Assembly (NCBI RefSeq): GCF_023035815.1
Contig: NZ_CP073161.1
Span: 1-28,943 of the forward strand
Direction: 5' to 3'
Origin: Borrelia parkeri
Lineage (GTDB): Bacteria; Spirochaetota; Spirochaetia; Borreliales; Borreliaceae
DNA: 28,943 nt
Part shown: in pieces, positions 6,817 to 15,506 of the stretch
Numbering within the stretch: the first letter of the stretch is position 1
How the letters are laid out: each line of letters begins with the position of its first letter
The notes under the pieces: generated by a model
Database searches by the model: none
What the model saw: only the letters and a program-made list of their open reading frames with translations
Told to the model about the DNA's origin: nothing
Position numbers and translations under genes: made by a program

Positions 6817-7422
6817 TTATCCTTTAAATTCTTTTATATATTGACCCTCATGGTCTTGTATCTTGAGTACTCTTCCAATAGGGATCAGTTTTTTAATAAG
6901 TGCATAAATTGAATGCTCATATCCTTTAGGAAGCAAGGTCATAGTCCAAGCTTTTTTAAAGATTTGCCCATTTTTTTTAGTTCTAAAGATAATTTTTTTA
7001 TATGGGGAGTTTTTTGGAGTACTACCTACAATAAATACGATAACATTAGTTTTAATATGACTTTTAAGTTTGATGTTAATAACACCAGGCTCTAGAGTAG
7101 TAGGAACAATATCAACATTAAGAAAAGCCTTAAATAGTTTTATAAATGATTCATGGGTTCCAATATGACGCAAAGCAAATAGTACACTATCAATATTTTT
7201 AGCAAGTGTTTCAAGTGTTTGGTTTGTTGAGTAAATAATTTGTAGTATATCAGATAACCAAAACGCTATGAATCTTGAATTTAGGTGCTCACTAGCATTA
7301 ATATCTTCGAAATTAGCAATAAGATCTTTAATTTCTTTGATGATTTTATTTATAAATGCTAATTCAGTATTTATAATTTTTTCAACTTGAGTGTCTTTAA
7401 GAAATGTCGGTATATTTACCAT
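6817..7422 (-). CDS. DUF735 phage tail/baseplate protein (gpI-like position)
   Basis: This 201-aa protein matches the cp32 DUF735 family. It lies after the DUF276 baseplate J-like gene and before DUF685, the position gpI-type tail proteins hold in contractile-tailed phages. The N-terminal half is helical, with conserved stretches such as FIAFWLSDILQIIYST. The C-terminal half is beta-rich with hydrophobic runs (NVIVFIVGS). An AAAAGGAT site precedes the ATG. No signal peptide is seen. The specific role as a baseplate wedge component is inferred from order; the family itself has no experimental function that I know of. Confidence 0.78.
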   Translation of the reverse strand: MVNIPTFLKDTQVEKIINTELAFINKIIKEIKDLIANFEDINASEHLNSRFIAFWLSDILQIIYSTNQTLETLAKNIDSVLFALRHIGTHESFIKLFKAFLNVDIVPTTLEPGVINIKLKSHIKTNVIVFIVGSTPKNSPYKKIIFRTKKNGQIFKKAWTMTLLPKGYEHSIYALIKKLIPIGRVLKIQDHEGQYIKEFKG

Positions 7423-7436
7423 AATCTATCCTTTTT

Positions 7437-8318
7437 TTATGAAGAGATATCAATTAGCAACCTATCAGCATTAAAATTTAGATCGAGAATTTCATTTGCT
7501 TCAATTTTAATATTCTCATTTTGCTTGAATTCGCTTGTATTAATATCAGTAATTTTTACGTCCAGGTTATCTTTTATGGCAACAGAAACATCAATGCAAT
7601 GAACACCTTTAATTTCATTAACAGGAGCGAAGAAATCTTGATATTCAAAACTTATTCCCATATCTGTGTAGTTATTATTTTTAATTCGAGTATAAATTTC
7701 TCTAATTTTAAAGTCAATGTTCAAGTATATATGATTCTCAAGATTGACTTTGTATTTACTCTTAAGATATGCGTATTTGCGTTTTCCAATTGATACTTTG
7801 TAATCAATTTTTTGATTTTGGCTATTAATTCCATCTATGAGAATATCGCCTTCAAAAACAGTACCAACAGGACATGTAAGATAAAGTGTCTCCCAAATTA
7901 ATGCTTTAAGATTGGAGTCTGTAATTTGACTCTTCTCTTTATTCATCATCGAGTCATCTAATATTAGGTAAATACTAGCCTTACCAGCTGTGCTTTTAAT
8001 ATTGACATTTCTAATTCCATTAAGATTTAGTAATGCACTTTTTATAGCATCATAGGTAGTACTTTTAATGCTTATATGTTTTTGTATCTCCTTCCAATAA
8101 GGAGAATCTGGTTTAAGAAGAGAAAATAATTTGTTAACCTCACCTATTAGTTCATATTCTTTTATTGCAAGTGAGTTTGCAATTATATTGTAAATGGATG
8201 TAGGGTCATTATTAATTATAATTCCATACGTGTCTCTTAAATATTCACGTTTGGTATTAATTATTTGTTGGATATCCTGTTTTAAAGTTCCAAAGTCAGG
8301 ATCAAAGAGAATACTCAT
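7437..8318 (-). CDS. DUF276 baseplate J-like protein
   Basis: A 293-aa protein of the Borrelia DUF276 family, resembling gpJ/gp6-type baseplate wedge proteins. Residues 1-90 show the usual start: an initial DPDFGTLKQDI, then a helical stretch with ANSLAIKEYELIGEVNKLF, then SPYWKEIQKHISI. A beta-rich region with RNVNIKSTAGKASIYL follows. The ATG overlaps the stop of the gp25-like gene by 4 nt (ATGA), and DUF735 follows after 14 nt. Baseplate J next to a gp25-like gene is the standard arrangement in contractile-tailed phages and supports the call. Confidence 0.82.
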   Translation of the reverse strand: MSILFDPDFGTLKQDIQQIINTKREYLRDTYGIIINNDPTSIYNIIANSLAIKEYELIGEVNKLFSLLKPDSPYWKEIQKHISIKSTTYDAIKSALLNLNGIRNVNIKSTAGKASIYLILDDSMMNKEKSQITDSNLKALIWETLYLTCPVGTVFEGDILIDGINSQNQKIDYKVSIGKRKYAYLKSKYKVNLENHIYLNIDFKIREIYTRIKNNNYTDMGISFEYQDFFAPVNEIKGVHCIDVSVAIKDNLDVKITDINTSEFKQNENIKIEANEILDLNFNADRLLIDISS

Positions 8319-8647
8319 ATTTTAATCTCCATATTCAAAGTGTCGTTTGCAAATTCAAATGTAATGTTTAATTTTTTATTTATAATAGTTGTTTCAATGT
8401 TTATAGCATCAATCCTTAGGTCTTGTATGATATTTGAAAGGTAAGTTTTAATTTGTGTTAAAGAGCTTGTCTTAGCAAATCTTGCTGCAAGATCATAGTC
8501 AAATCCCCAATGAGGAGCATTTTTAATACTACCCTTTGGAGTTTTAAGGAAAATAAATAAACGTTGCTTTTGTTCATTTATTCCATTAGTTAATGCTAAG
8601 TCTTGTTTAAAGACAGAATTAAATTGATTGTCAATCTGTAAATCCAA
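8315..8647 (-). CDS. gp25-like baseplate wedge protein
   Basis: A 110-aa protein with gp25/IraD-type features: an early RLFIFLKTPKGS, the short IKNAPHWGFDYDL block (gp25 proteins carry a comparable aromatic/Gly-containing segment), and an amphipathic C-terminal strand pair (NKKLNITFEFANDTLNMEI). It would join the wedge around the tail tube together with the J-like DUF276 protein that follows. The start is TTG (8647), supported by GAGGG 7 nt upstream, and lies 52 nt inside the end of DUF693. No better ATG exists. The family call is by pattern and by its neighbour. Confidence 0.68.
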   Translation of the reverse strand: MDLQIDNQFNSVFKQDLALTNGINEQKQRLFIFLKTPKGSIKNAPHWGFDYDLAARFAKTSSLTQIKTYLSNIIQDLRIDAINIETTIINKKLNITFEFANDTLNMEIKI

Positions 8648-9579
8648 TTTTTAACCCTCAAGGTAGCAAGTATATTGCTTAATTTAACAGCAGCACTAGT
8701 CTCTATAATGCTACTCTTAACTTCACTCCCCAGCGAATCTAGAAATTTGACCCTATCACCAACTTTTAGTTTGTGTGTATACATAATCTTGGCATTCCAA
8801 TATATAAGTCTTATATTGCGGGTACTTCCAATAGCAATCTCTTGTTGCGGGATAAAGTGAAGACCAAAATCTTCAAGAAAGATATAATTTGTATCTTTAG
8901 CTTCAGGTGTGGCGTTAGTAAAGATATAATTACACTCAACATGAGTGTGCCTGAGAGCTGATTCTTTAATAAGTTGTCTGTGATCTTTAGGTGCAATATC
9001 TGTCCTAACACTTTGAACATACTTTTTAGTTATCTTTTCAATAAACTCAAGAGGAGTATTTGCACAAAAACTTTCAGTTATAATTTTTGTTCTATCAGCA
9101 TAACTCATATTGATTATATGTCTATTAGGAAATGCTATAGAGATGGCATTCTCTACACTCATGCCTTGAAATTGATTTATGTCAAGTTTGCTATTGAAGT
9201 AATTACTTTTTGTTGCCAAATGAACTTCAAGATCAACACTAAAATCACCACTATCATAATCAGTACTCATAGGAACACCTAAATACCCTGACATAATAAA
9301 ATCATAATCTCTAGAGTCTGCGAATTTTTTATAAAATATCTTTACAATATCTCCTTCATTTACATTACGAGTAAAATCAAGAGATAAGTTCCAAAGACTT
9401 AGCTTGCTTCTCTTTGCACACACATAATTATTGCTTGAGTAAATATCAGATATTGATATGTCAATGTGTATACCGTCTTCAGTTTTAATTATGATTTTAG
9501 GTTTTTCTTCTGATGTGCTAGTTTGACTTATGTTATAAAATTCGATTTTAAAGTCGTATTTGATAAGCCTTTCTTCCAT
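8596..9579 (-). CDS. DUF693 tail hub/baseplate protein
   Basis: A 327-aa protein (334 if the upstream ATG at 9600 is used) of the Borrelia DUF693 family. It lies between DUF792 and the gp25-like gene, where contractile-tailed phages keep the tail hub (gpD/gp27-like). The sequence is beta-rich throughout, with RDYDFIMSGYLGVPMST near 100 and a helical PLEFIEKITKKYVQSV near 190. AAGGA sits 7 nt before the ATG at 9579 and within the DUF792 end, so I prefer the shorter start. The last 17 residues (from NWIYRL) are read from the same 52 nt that encode the start of the next gene. Confidence 0.76.
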   Translation of the reverse strand: MEERLIKYDFKIEFYNISQTSTSEEKPKIIIKTEDGIHIDISISDIYSSNNYVCAKRSKLSLWNLSLDFTRNVNEGDIVKIFYKKFADSRDYDFIMSGYLGVPMSTDYDSGDFSVDLEVHLATKSNYFNSKLDINQFQGMSVENAISIAFPNRHIINMSYADRTKIITESFCANTPLEFIEKITKKYVQSVRTDIAPKDHRQLIKESALRHTHVECNYIFTNATPEAKDTNYIFLEDFGLHFIPQQEIAIGSTRNIRLIYWNAKIMYTHKLKVGDRVKFLDSLGSEVKSSIIETSAAVKLSNILATLRVKNWIYRLTINLILSLNKT

Positions 9580-9583
9580 TTCC

Positions 9584-10219
9584 TTATCCTTTATATACAT
9601 TAAATGTTTTAAGAACTTCTAATGTGAGACTAATTTCAACCTCATCAAGGTATACTGTGTCTTTAAGGGTAAGAGATGTAATTGCAACTATGCTTCTAAA
9701 CCCTAGAGTTGGGCTGTAGAGGCTAAATGGTACACTCTCTTCAACTCTGTTAACCAGTTGTTGTTTTGCTAAATTACTAGTATGAGGAAAAATTAACTTT
9801 CCAAAAGCCGTATTAGTTGAAAAATTAAGCAGTTCCTTATAAGCACTAGTTAATACAGCATTATTTAGTGTGATAACTTCGCCAGTAAAAGTTGGATTGT
9901 AGCTTACATATTCAGCTTTACGTGTGTAATAGTCAATTACAGGATGTTTTGAACATGTTGTGGTGTAAGTTGTGCTAATTAGTTCACTTTTAGGTAAAAT
10001 GAAGAACCCTTGAGGGACATATCCAAGTCCTTTAAAGTCCATCCTTGGACATAAACTTAAGAAATTATATGCCATAAACACGGTAGAGATTTCATTGAAT
10101 GTTTCTTTAAGGATATTTGTTATTTGTGATGGTGTAAGATTTAAAGGGTCTAGGGTTGCCTTTAGGGGTGCTGTGTCTTTGTATTTATAAGTAAAATCAG
10201 TTGTAAATTGTGATATCAT
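9584..10219 (-). CDS. DUF792 tail protein
   Basis: A 211-aa protein of the cp32 DUF792 family, directly after the tape measure. In many contractile-tailed phages a LysM-type or hub-associated protein occupies this place, but no LysM motif is evident here. The middle holds LSLCPRMDFKGLGYVPQGFF and the C-terminus is beta-rich (DTVYLDEVEISLTLEVLK). It starts at ATG 10219 with an AAGG site, 4 nt after the DUF759 gene. Its function within the tail is inferred only from order. Confidence 0.76.
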   Translation of the reverse strand: MISQFTTDFTYKYKDTAPLKATLDPLNLTPSQITNILKETFNEISTVFMAYNFLSLCPRMDFKGLGYVPQGFFILPKSELISTTYTTTCSKHPVIDYYTRKAEYVSYNPTFTGEVITLNNAVLTSAYKELLNFSTNTAFGKLIFPHTSNLAKQQLVNRVEESVPFSLYSPTLGFRSIVAITSLTLKDTVYLDEVEISLTLEVLKTFNVYKG

Positions 10220-10223
10220 ATAT

Positions 10224-11561
10224 TTACCTTGGTGTTTTTATACTTGCGTCTGTTTCTAATTTTGCTTCAGTATCAGTACTTAAGAGTGGTGAATGACTTT
10301 TATCTGTTGCAGGTTCGCTGCCAAATACCAATCTGTATATTTTACTAGGCAGTATTAATTTTAAAGTTCTCTTGCCAAGTTTTATAAGCCATTCGTTAAT
10401 GTCACCGAAAAAACTTTTAAACCCGTCTATTAAGGGGTTAATAACATGTGTTTGAAAATTAAACGTTAAAGCCCAATCGAGTATTTTGTTTAAAGAAGTA
10501 ACTAACGGTTCTAATACCTTGGCAGTAAGTTTTGAACCTGTGTCATTAAGCTTTTCTAAGCTACTTTTAGCCTCTTCTGTCGAGCTTGAGTAAGTAGGAA
10601 ATTTAAGTGAGTTCCAATCGTTAATTACTTCCTTTAGTTTATGACTTCTGTAATCAAGGGCCTGGCCTGGTGCTAGTATGTCATATTCCATTGCGGCTCG
10701 TTCATTATATTTACCAGTAAACTCTTTAAATGAGCTCATAATGTCATAGAGAGGACCGCTTTTACCTTGCAAGAATTCTACTACTGCTGCAATAGCCGAG
10801 TTAGTATCATCAACAACCCCAGTAGATTTAAGCTTTGCAGCAAATTCTACTGCCTTTTTAAGATTATTGTCATTGTTTTGACCTAAAAATTCGAGTTCTT
10901 TTCTAATTATCCCAGCCAAGTTTAGGAAATCTTCTCTCTCTAAATCCCTTTCAAAACCGGAAAATCCTTTAAGCATGTGACTTAATGATTTCTTCTCACC
11001 TGTTGTAAATACTTTTGAAGTAATTGCATGTGTTTTACTTAATTTTGCATTTTCTTCTAAAGATTTCTTAGCATAACTAAATATTCCCGAAGCACCACTA
11101 CTAACAGCATTTCCAAGAGCAGTCCCAGCAGCGATTTTTAAAATACTAGCGCCTTTAAGAATACTACTTTGAACGGTTTTGTTAAGTGTTGTTGCTTTGT
11201 GCCCCCCACGTTTCAAATCTTCATATTCTAGTCGTCTTCGCTCTTTAGTTGACATTAAGGAATGCTTGAATGCTTTTCGCCTAGCGTCTTCAAATGTGTA
11301 TCCAAGCTTAATGAGTTTTTTAGTCTTAGTAAGTCTAAACTTTTCTACACTTTCCCTTAAACGTTCATATTTTTTTTGTTTGGCTAGTTCACGTTTCTTC
11401 TCATATAAATTGTGTTTTAATATATCCCTAGTACTCTTTAGATGTGATCGCTTAGGTTTAATTAAACGTTCTAGTTTGGCTATATCTTGTTCTAAAGATT
11501 TGCGAGTTAATGCGTGATCAAGTACACCTTTAAATTTAATTGTAAATTTTGTATCATTCAT
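10224..11561 (-). CDS. DUF759 tape-measure-like tail protein
   Basis: This 445-aa protein is the longest tail gene and lies where the tape measure is expected, after small chaperone-type genes and before baseplate genes. The first 125 residues are strongly basic and helical, with repeated Lys/Arg/Glu. A small hydrophobic segment (SILKIAAGTALGNAVSS) follows near 140, as in tape-measure proteins that enter the membrane, and long helical stretches make up the rest. It is short compared with most tape measures, which implies a short tail. The ATG overlaps the stop of the preceding 78-aa gene by 4 nt (ATGA). Confidence 0.76.
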   Translation of the reverse strand: MNDTKFTIKFKGVLDHALTRKSLEQDIAKLERLIKPKRSHLKSTRDILKHNLYEKKRELAKQKKYERLRESVEKFRLTKTKKLIKLGYTFEDARRKAFKHSLMSTKERRRLEYEDLKRGGHKATTLNKTVQSSILKGASILKIAAGTALGNAVSSGASGIFSYAKKSLEENAKLSKTHAITSKVFTTGEKKSLSHMLKGFSGFERDLEREDFLNLAGIIRKELEFLGQNNDNNLKKAVEFAAKLKSTGVVDDTNSAIAAVVEFLQGKSGPLYDIMSSFKEFTGKYNERAAMEYDILAPGQALDYRSHKLKEVINDWNSLKFPTYSSSTEEAKSSLEKLNDTGSKLTAKVLEPLVTSLNKILDWALTFNFQTHVINPLIDGFKSFFGDINEWLIKLGKRTLKLILPSKIYRLVFGSEPATDKSHSPLLSTDTEAKLETDASIKTPR

Positions 11562-11794
11562 AATACACCTTTACTAAGGAACATTTCAAATATTTGCTTT
11601 TCAAGTTTAAGTTCAGATATTTTGTTAACTTCCATTAAATCTTTATAATTTAGTGTTTTTACGTCATTTAAAGTGCAAACACCCATGATAATTGGAAAGA
11701 AATATTTGTTTTGTTTTATCTCTTCAAGTAGCTTAAAATATTCAAGCTTAGTTTCATGTAATACTTGTATATATTCATTACTACTGCTTTTCAT
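11558..11794 (-). CDS. Small tail-assembly gene (gpT-like position)
   Basis: A 78-aa helical protein without a recognisable domain. It sits between DUF1473 and the tape measure, the position of tail assembly chaperones such as the second product of the lambda G/GT pair. It has its own ATG with AAGG about 12 nt upstream, so a frameshift from DUF1473 is not needed; a stop codon in this frame lies about 40 nt upstream of the ATG. It overlaps the DUF759 ATG. The role is inferred from position only. Confidence 0.65.
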   Translation of the reverse strand: MKSSSNEYIQVLHETKLEYFKLLEEIKQNKYFFPIIMGVCTLNDVKTLNYKDLMEVNKISELKLEKQIFEMFLSKGVL

Positions 11795-11810
11795 AAGTTT
11801 TAAATACCTT

Positions 11811-12233
11811 CTATATTTTGATATTTTGTATTATCTCTTCATAATTCCAACTATCATCAATGTAATCAAATTGTATAAAGCCACTAGTATTATTTAGATA
11901 ATGACTTAAGTAAACTAAATTTGGTCTCTTAAAGTCAGGATCTGATTTGAATGTATCAAACTGAATTGAGTAAAGTATGGCTTGAAGATATTCTTTATAG
12001 TAAGTAATGTACTCTCTATTTTCATTTAAAATAAAGTAAAATTCATCTAAAAAGCCAGGTTTAATCATTAAATTGGTAATTTCGCTTAAATATTTAATTT
12101 CATTTAGTTTATGTATGCCTTCACTTTGTGAAAATCCTAATATAGAGTCCCACTTGTAGACAGGAAGTACTCTTACTTCAAATGTATGTGTTTTGTCTTT
12201 AGTTAAAATATTCATTTTGTAACGTGTAATCAC
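11811..12233 (-). CDS. DUF1473 protein, probable tail assembly chaperone
   Basis: A 140-aa protein matching the Borrelia DUF1473 family; KTHTFEVRVLPVYKWDSILG near the N-terminus is characteristic. It follows the tail tube and precedes the tape measure, which suits a tail assembly chaperone. The GTG start at 12233 is preceded by AAGGAGG at 5 nt; a later in-frame ATG (residue 7) has no better site. No membrane segment is present. Confidence 0.76.
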   Translation of the reverse strand: MITRYKMNILTKDKTHTFEVRVLPVYKWDSILGFSQSEGIHKLNEIKYLSEITNLMIKPGFLDEFYFILNENREYITYYKEYLQAILYSIQFDTFKSDPDFKRPNLVYLSHYLNNTSGFIQFDYIDDSWNYEEIIQNIKI

Positions 12234-12255
12234 AAATCCTCCTTAATTATTAAAT

Positions 12256-12675
12256 TTAATTATCAACTGTGCATCCAACTGCTCTTATCTCAAAAGTAAC
12301 CTTTTCAGCCTCAGCAGAGTAGCTTCTTGAAGGTTCTTCTGCAAAAAATGCAGAGTTAGATATGATTTTGATGTCTTCCAAGTCATTGAATACTAAATCT
12401 AACATTCTTTCATTTTTACTTTTGGACATGTTATAGAATTGGTCTTTTGAAAGCTTTGTTAGCAGTTTGTAATCATAAGTTCCAATTGAAACCTCAATAT
12501 TGAATATAAAAACAATGGTTCTAGGGTCTCTAAAGCTAACTATGGGAAACCCTCTATCTTCACTGCTAGCTACCGCTCTTGTTGTAGGTTCACTTGTAAG
12601 TTCTAACTTACCGCTTTGAATCTCATGCCCGCCAATTGAAAAAACTATGTTTCTTAAATCATAACATTGTGTCAT
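12256..12675 (-). CDS. DUF1463 protein, probable tail tube
   Basis: A 139-aa beta-rich protein of the DUF1463 family. It opens with NIVFSIGGHEIQSGKLELTS and closes with EKVTFEIRAVGCTVDN, a layout like small phage tail-tube proteins (GGxxI near the start, beta strand at the end). It lies immediately after the sheath-like DUF787 gene, the usual sheath-tube order in contractile-tailed phages. The ATG has an AAGGAG site. The tube role is inferred from order, length and strand-rich composition. Confidence 0.74.
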   Translation of the reverse strand: MTQCYDLRNIVFSIGGHEIQSGKLELTSEPTTRAVASSEDRGFPIVSFRDPRTIVFIFNIEVSIGTYDYKLLTKLSKDQFYNMSKSKNERMLDLVFNDLEDIKIISNSAFFAEEPSRSYSAEAEKVTFEIRAVGCTVDN

Positions 12676-12678
12676 TGT

Positions 12679-13806
12679 TTAAGTCTCCTTTAAGCTATTT
12701 AGATAATTTTGTATATCTTGTGCTGTAATGTTTAAAAGAACGGCGTTCATAGAGTGGTTATAAGTAATCTCTACGGATAATAAAAGCTTTAGCTGAGGTG
12801 TTGATGATACTTGAATCTTAAGCTTAGAGTACGCAACAATTAGACCTCCATCAATGAAACGTTTAAGCATACATTCAATAGCTGCACTGTAAGCATTATC
12901 TCGCTCTCCTGAGAGTTGCAGTTTTGATAATTTACTATTTTGTCTACCATTAAAATTCCATACTCTAATAAGCTCTGATGTAAATTCATATTTGATATAA
13001 TGGTAAGTGAAGAGTTCATCAATAGGAGTGCCTGAAAGAGTTACTCCTTCTTTGAAAGCTTTAACACCATCAAGACCAGTTTCATTAAGAAGTGAGTAGA
13101 AGTTAATATTTGCCCCTCTAAGTTTAGAAATTGTATCATCATCAGTAATAGGCTCCATGCCGCTAAGTTTGAGTCCATAAGGATTAGCAGCTTGAAATAT
13201 ACTAGCTTCATGTAAGTATTTAGATATAAACCGCAAATGAAGGTTCTCATCACCTTTAGAGTGGATAACAATAATTTTTTCTTTAGAGTTACTACCATTT
13301 TTAAATAGTTCTTTGATTTCAGATTCTTTAGTTGCAAATACGAAAAAGTGCTTATCGTCTTTAAAATGTGTATAATCATCCTTGTAAATAGTAAGTCCAT
13401 CACCACCATCACTGTTACTTGCATAGGTGTTTATAAGTACAATAAATGTATATCTATTATCTCTAAGCTCTGTCTTAATTGCCTTTGCTTCAGTGCCTTC
13501 TTTATATATAAGTAGTTTAACTGATTTAAGTCCAGCATCACCTGAAGAAAAGAATGCTTGTATTGCGCTCTTTAAGTACTCCTTTTCCTTACCAAATTCA
13601 TCCTCTCCATTACTACCTTCTTTCTCAAGTGCATCAATCTGTCTCTCAAAGTTATTTATATTTAAGTTTAATATTTTTACCTTGGGTGTTGTGGTGTTAA
13701 CTTTAATTTTGGCACATTTGTAAACAAGTAAAGGCGCGTAGTAATTTACATAATTTATATCTAATCTAGAATGTGCCAAATTCACACTAATTGTATCTTG
13801 CGGCAT
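12679..13806 (-). CDS. DUF787 protein, probable contractile tail sheath
   Basis: A 375-aa protein of the DUF787 family. It begins DTISVNLAHSRLDINYVNYY, has a central variable region of alternating strands and helices, and a well-conserved C-terminal part (SKLKIQVSSTPQLKLLLSVE). Sheath proteins carry their conserved assembly domain at the C-terminus in the same way. The tube-like DUF1463 follows by 3 nt, supporting a Myoviridae-type tail, as reported for phiBB-1 particles. GGAGGAG precedes the ATG. It lies one base from the DUF764 stop. Confidence 0.74.
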   Translation of the reverse strand: MPQDTISVNLAHSRLDINYVNYYAPLLVYKCAKIKVNTTTPKVKILNLNINNFERQIDALEKEGSNGEDEFGKEKEYLKSAIQAFFSSGDAGLKSVKLLIYKEGTEAKAIKTELRDNRYTFIVLINTYASNSDGGDGLTIYKDDYTHFKDDKHFFVFATKESEIKELFKNGSNSKEKIIVIHSKGDENLHLRFISKYLHEASIFQAANPYGLKLSGMEPITDDDTISKLRGANINFYSLLNETGLDGVKAFKEGVTLSGTPIDELFTYHYIKYEFTSELIRVWNFNGRQNSKLSKLQLSGERDNAYSAAIECMLKRFIDGGLIVAYSKLKIQVSSTPQLKLLLSVEITYNHSMNAVLLNITAQDIQNYLNSLKET

Positions 13807-14355
13807 TCACTTCTCCTCCCTAATTAGTTGTTCTATTACTTGTACATTAGCTTTAAAAGCTTGACTGCAACAATATGCAGCGTTGCTATAATTAGAATCA
13901 ATTTTAACAAGTCCACTGTTTTGCATATTTGTTGTAGGGTAAATATATAAGTTGACCCTAATTGAGTATTTATCATCTTCTTCTTGTTCTAGTGTTAACT
14001 TACAAGTATTCTCGTAAATAAAATCGCTAAGTAGACTATAAATTTGAAACATGGTGTAATAAGCATCCTTGTCTTTAGAGTTTATAACCTGACTTAAAAT
14101 GAATATTTGAAAATGCAAACTAAACTCATTTACATTTTTGTAAAATGCACCAGCTCTTGAGCCTAACGTTAGATCGTCCATATTTTCAAATTTAATTGCA
14201 ATAATGTTTTCACATTGAATAGTGTATTTAGACATGTATGGATGATTGTATGTATTAATTAAATCTAACTTTATCTCTAATTTAGAGATACGTTCTTTAA
14301 AAATTTTAAAATAAGAGATTAAGCTTTTGTGTATGTTCTGTGTACTTAATATCAC
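13807..14355 (-). CDS. DUF764 protein, probable tail completion/terminator
   Basis: This 182-aa protein matches cp32 DUF764. It follows the gp10-like minor protein and precedes the sheath, which is where tail terminator or tail completion proteins usually lie. The GTG start overlaps the previous stop as GTGA. No domain motifs can be read by eye beyond mixed helix and strand. The family identification is by recognition and order; the function is inferred. Confidence 0.7.
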   Translation of the reverse strand: MILSTQNIHKSLISYFKIFKERISKLEIKLDLINTYNHPYMSKYTIQCENIIAIKFENMDDLTLGSRAGAFYKNVNEFSLHFQIFILSQVINSKDKDAYYTMFQIYSLLSDFIYENTCKLTLEQEEDDKYSIRVNLYIYPTTNMQNSGLVKIDSNYSNAAYCCSQAFKANVQVIEQLIREEK

Positions 14356-14720
14356 TCATTTATCCTATAGCTAATAGAATTTATCATCTCCCCAGTATCA
14401 ACCAGAGCAACTTCTGGATGAGGAGAACCTTTATCTCTCTTAGAAGCAATTGTCTTACTAGAGAGTGATGGTTTTACCTTACCGGATATGACATAATTTG
14501 TGTAATAAGTAATAAATGCTTCTGCTATAGCTTGCATTCCTTTCTTTGGACTTTGAAGAAAACATGCCTTTATATAAGGTGTATTTATATACTCTCTAAA
14601 TTTATAATTATCAGCAACAGCATAAAGATGTGACCTTAAAGGCAATTTGCTACTACCCATCTCATGAAGACTTGCAATTTTAGCATTTCGTTTATCAAAC
14701 CAACCAATCTCTACTTCCAT
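14352..14720 (-). CDS. HK97 gp10-like/minor head-tail protein
   Basis: A 122-aa basic protein with the ALVDTGEMINSISYRI block near its C-terminus. This [LVI]xDTGxMxxSI pattern is typical of HK97 gp10-like and Mu gpG-like head-tail joining proteins. A helical stretch (GMQAIAEAFITYYTNYV) precedes it. It lies between two small connector-type genes and the DUF764 tail gene, which suits the role. Its ATG overlaps the end of the DUF1506 gene by 10 nt. Confidence 0.7.
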   Translation of the reverse strand: MEVEIGWFDKRNAKIASLHEMGSSKLPLRSHLYAVADNYKFREYINTPYIKACFLQSPKKGMQAIAEAFITYYTNYVISGKVKPSLSSKTIASKRDKGSPHPEVALVDTGEMINSISYRINE

Positions 14721-15088
14721 TCTACTTCCTTCAAAATCATAGTAAGATAGCCAACACTAGAGTCGATACTTAGAATTTCATAAAATGTACTTTCATCTGA
14801 AATTCTATCTTTAAGTTCAAAATCCAAATTGGACGTAGTATAAAGTTTGTGAAGTGATTTTATATCATAAAGATTAATTTCAGGAACGCTTGCAAGCGTG
14901 TCAGCTTTTATACTAAAGAGTACTCCCTTAAACTCACTTGAGTTATTCTTATTGAAAGTTATATCATGCGAGGCTAAATTCTCCAGGTAAGCATAGGTTC
15001 CTTTATAAAGTTTTAAAGTCTCTTCATTCTTAAAATAAGAGATTACTCTTGATGCTAACTTTGAAAGTCTATCTCTAATGCTACTCAT
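14711..15088 (-). CDS. DUF1506 head-tail connector-type protein
   Basis: A 125-aa protein of the DUF1506 family. The start is taken as ATG 15088, which overlaps the previous stop as TGATG. The frame is open further upstream to a TTG at 15112, but that would lie inside the previous gene without a Shine-Dalgarno. After an initial basic helix (IRDRLSKLASRVISYFK) it is beta-rich with a C-terminal YLTMILKEVEW strand. Location between capsid and tail genes suggests a head completion or connector protein. Confidence 0.68.
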   Translation of the reverse strand: MSSIRDRLSKLASRVISYFKNEETLKLYKGTYAYLENLASHDITFNKNNSSEFKGVLFSIKADTLASVPEINLYDIKSLHKLYTTSNLDFELKDRISDESTFYEILSIDSSVGYLTMILKEVEWK

Positions 15089-15483
15089 CACCTTATAAAT
15101 CCTAAACAACAAGAGGGTATGTTTGTTTGGCTTTTTAGAGAACTAAGTAAAGATTCAAACTGTCTACAAAAACTTAAAGTAGTATTAGTCTCATTACTAG
15201 CAGGGTGATATGAAATTTCAAGTTCATTTAGCTTTTCATTTTTGATCCTCTCAAGACCAAATTCACGTATCATCCCTGCTTGACTTAGCCTGCAGCCTAT
15301 ATAGTAACAAAGCAATAGTATCAGATGGGAGGAGCTAATCACACGAGCATTAATTCCTTTAGTTATTATTATCATTTCAAGTAGTTCTGTGTAAGTTTCA
15401 AACTGTGTAAATGATAATATTTCTTCATTTAAGTTAAGTAAACTTAAGACTTTACTATGAAGTGTTTGAAGCTCTCCTGACAT
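15088..15483 (-). CDS. DUF3890-type head completion/connector protein
   Basis: A 131-aa helical protein directly after the capsid gene, where gp6-like head-tail connectors are found. It has a middle segment with SSSHLILLLCYYIGCRLSQA and a C-terminal half ending in a Cys pair (SCCLGFIR). The family (DUF3890) is recognised from cp32-type plasmids with moderate certainty. The ATG has GGAG upstream and the stop overlaps the next ATG. No signal peptide; the hydrophobic stretch is probably a buried helix. Confidence 0.65.
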   Translation of the reverse strand: MSGELQTLHSKVLSLLNLNEEILSFTQFETYTELLEMIIITKGINARVISSSHLILLLCYYIGCRLSQAGMIREFGLERIKNEKLNELEISYHPASNETNTTLSFCRQFESLLSSLKSQTNIPSCCLGFIR

Positions 15484-15506
15484 ATCTACTCCTCTCCTAC
15501 TAATAA

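Noticed and set aside
8974..9282. Plus-strand open frame opposite DUF693
   Set aside because: Antisense shadow, with composition unlike a real protein and no start signals.
11794..11860. Possible lambda G/GT-like programmed frameshift between DUF1473 and the 78-aa gene
   Set aside because: The overlap of the two frames is only about 20 nt, no X XXY YYZ heptamer is in phase, and the second gene has its own ATG with AAGG upstream.
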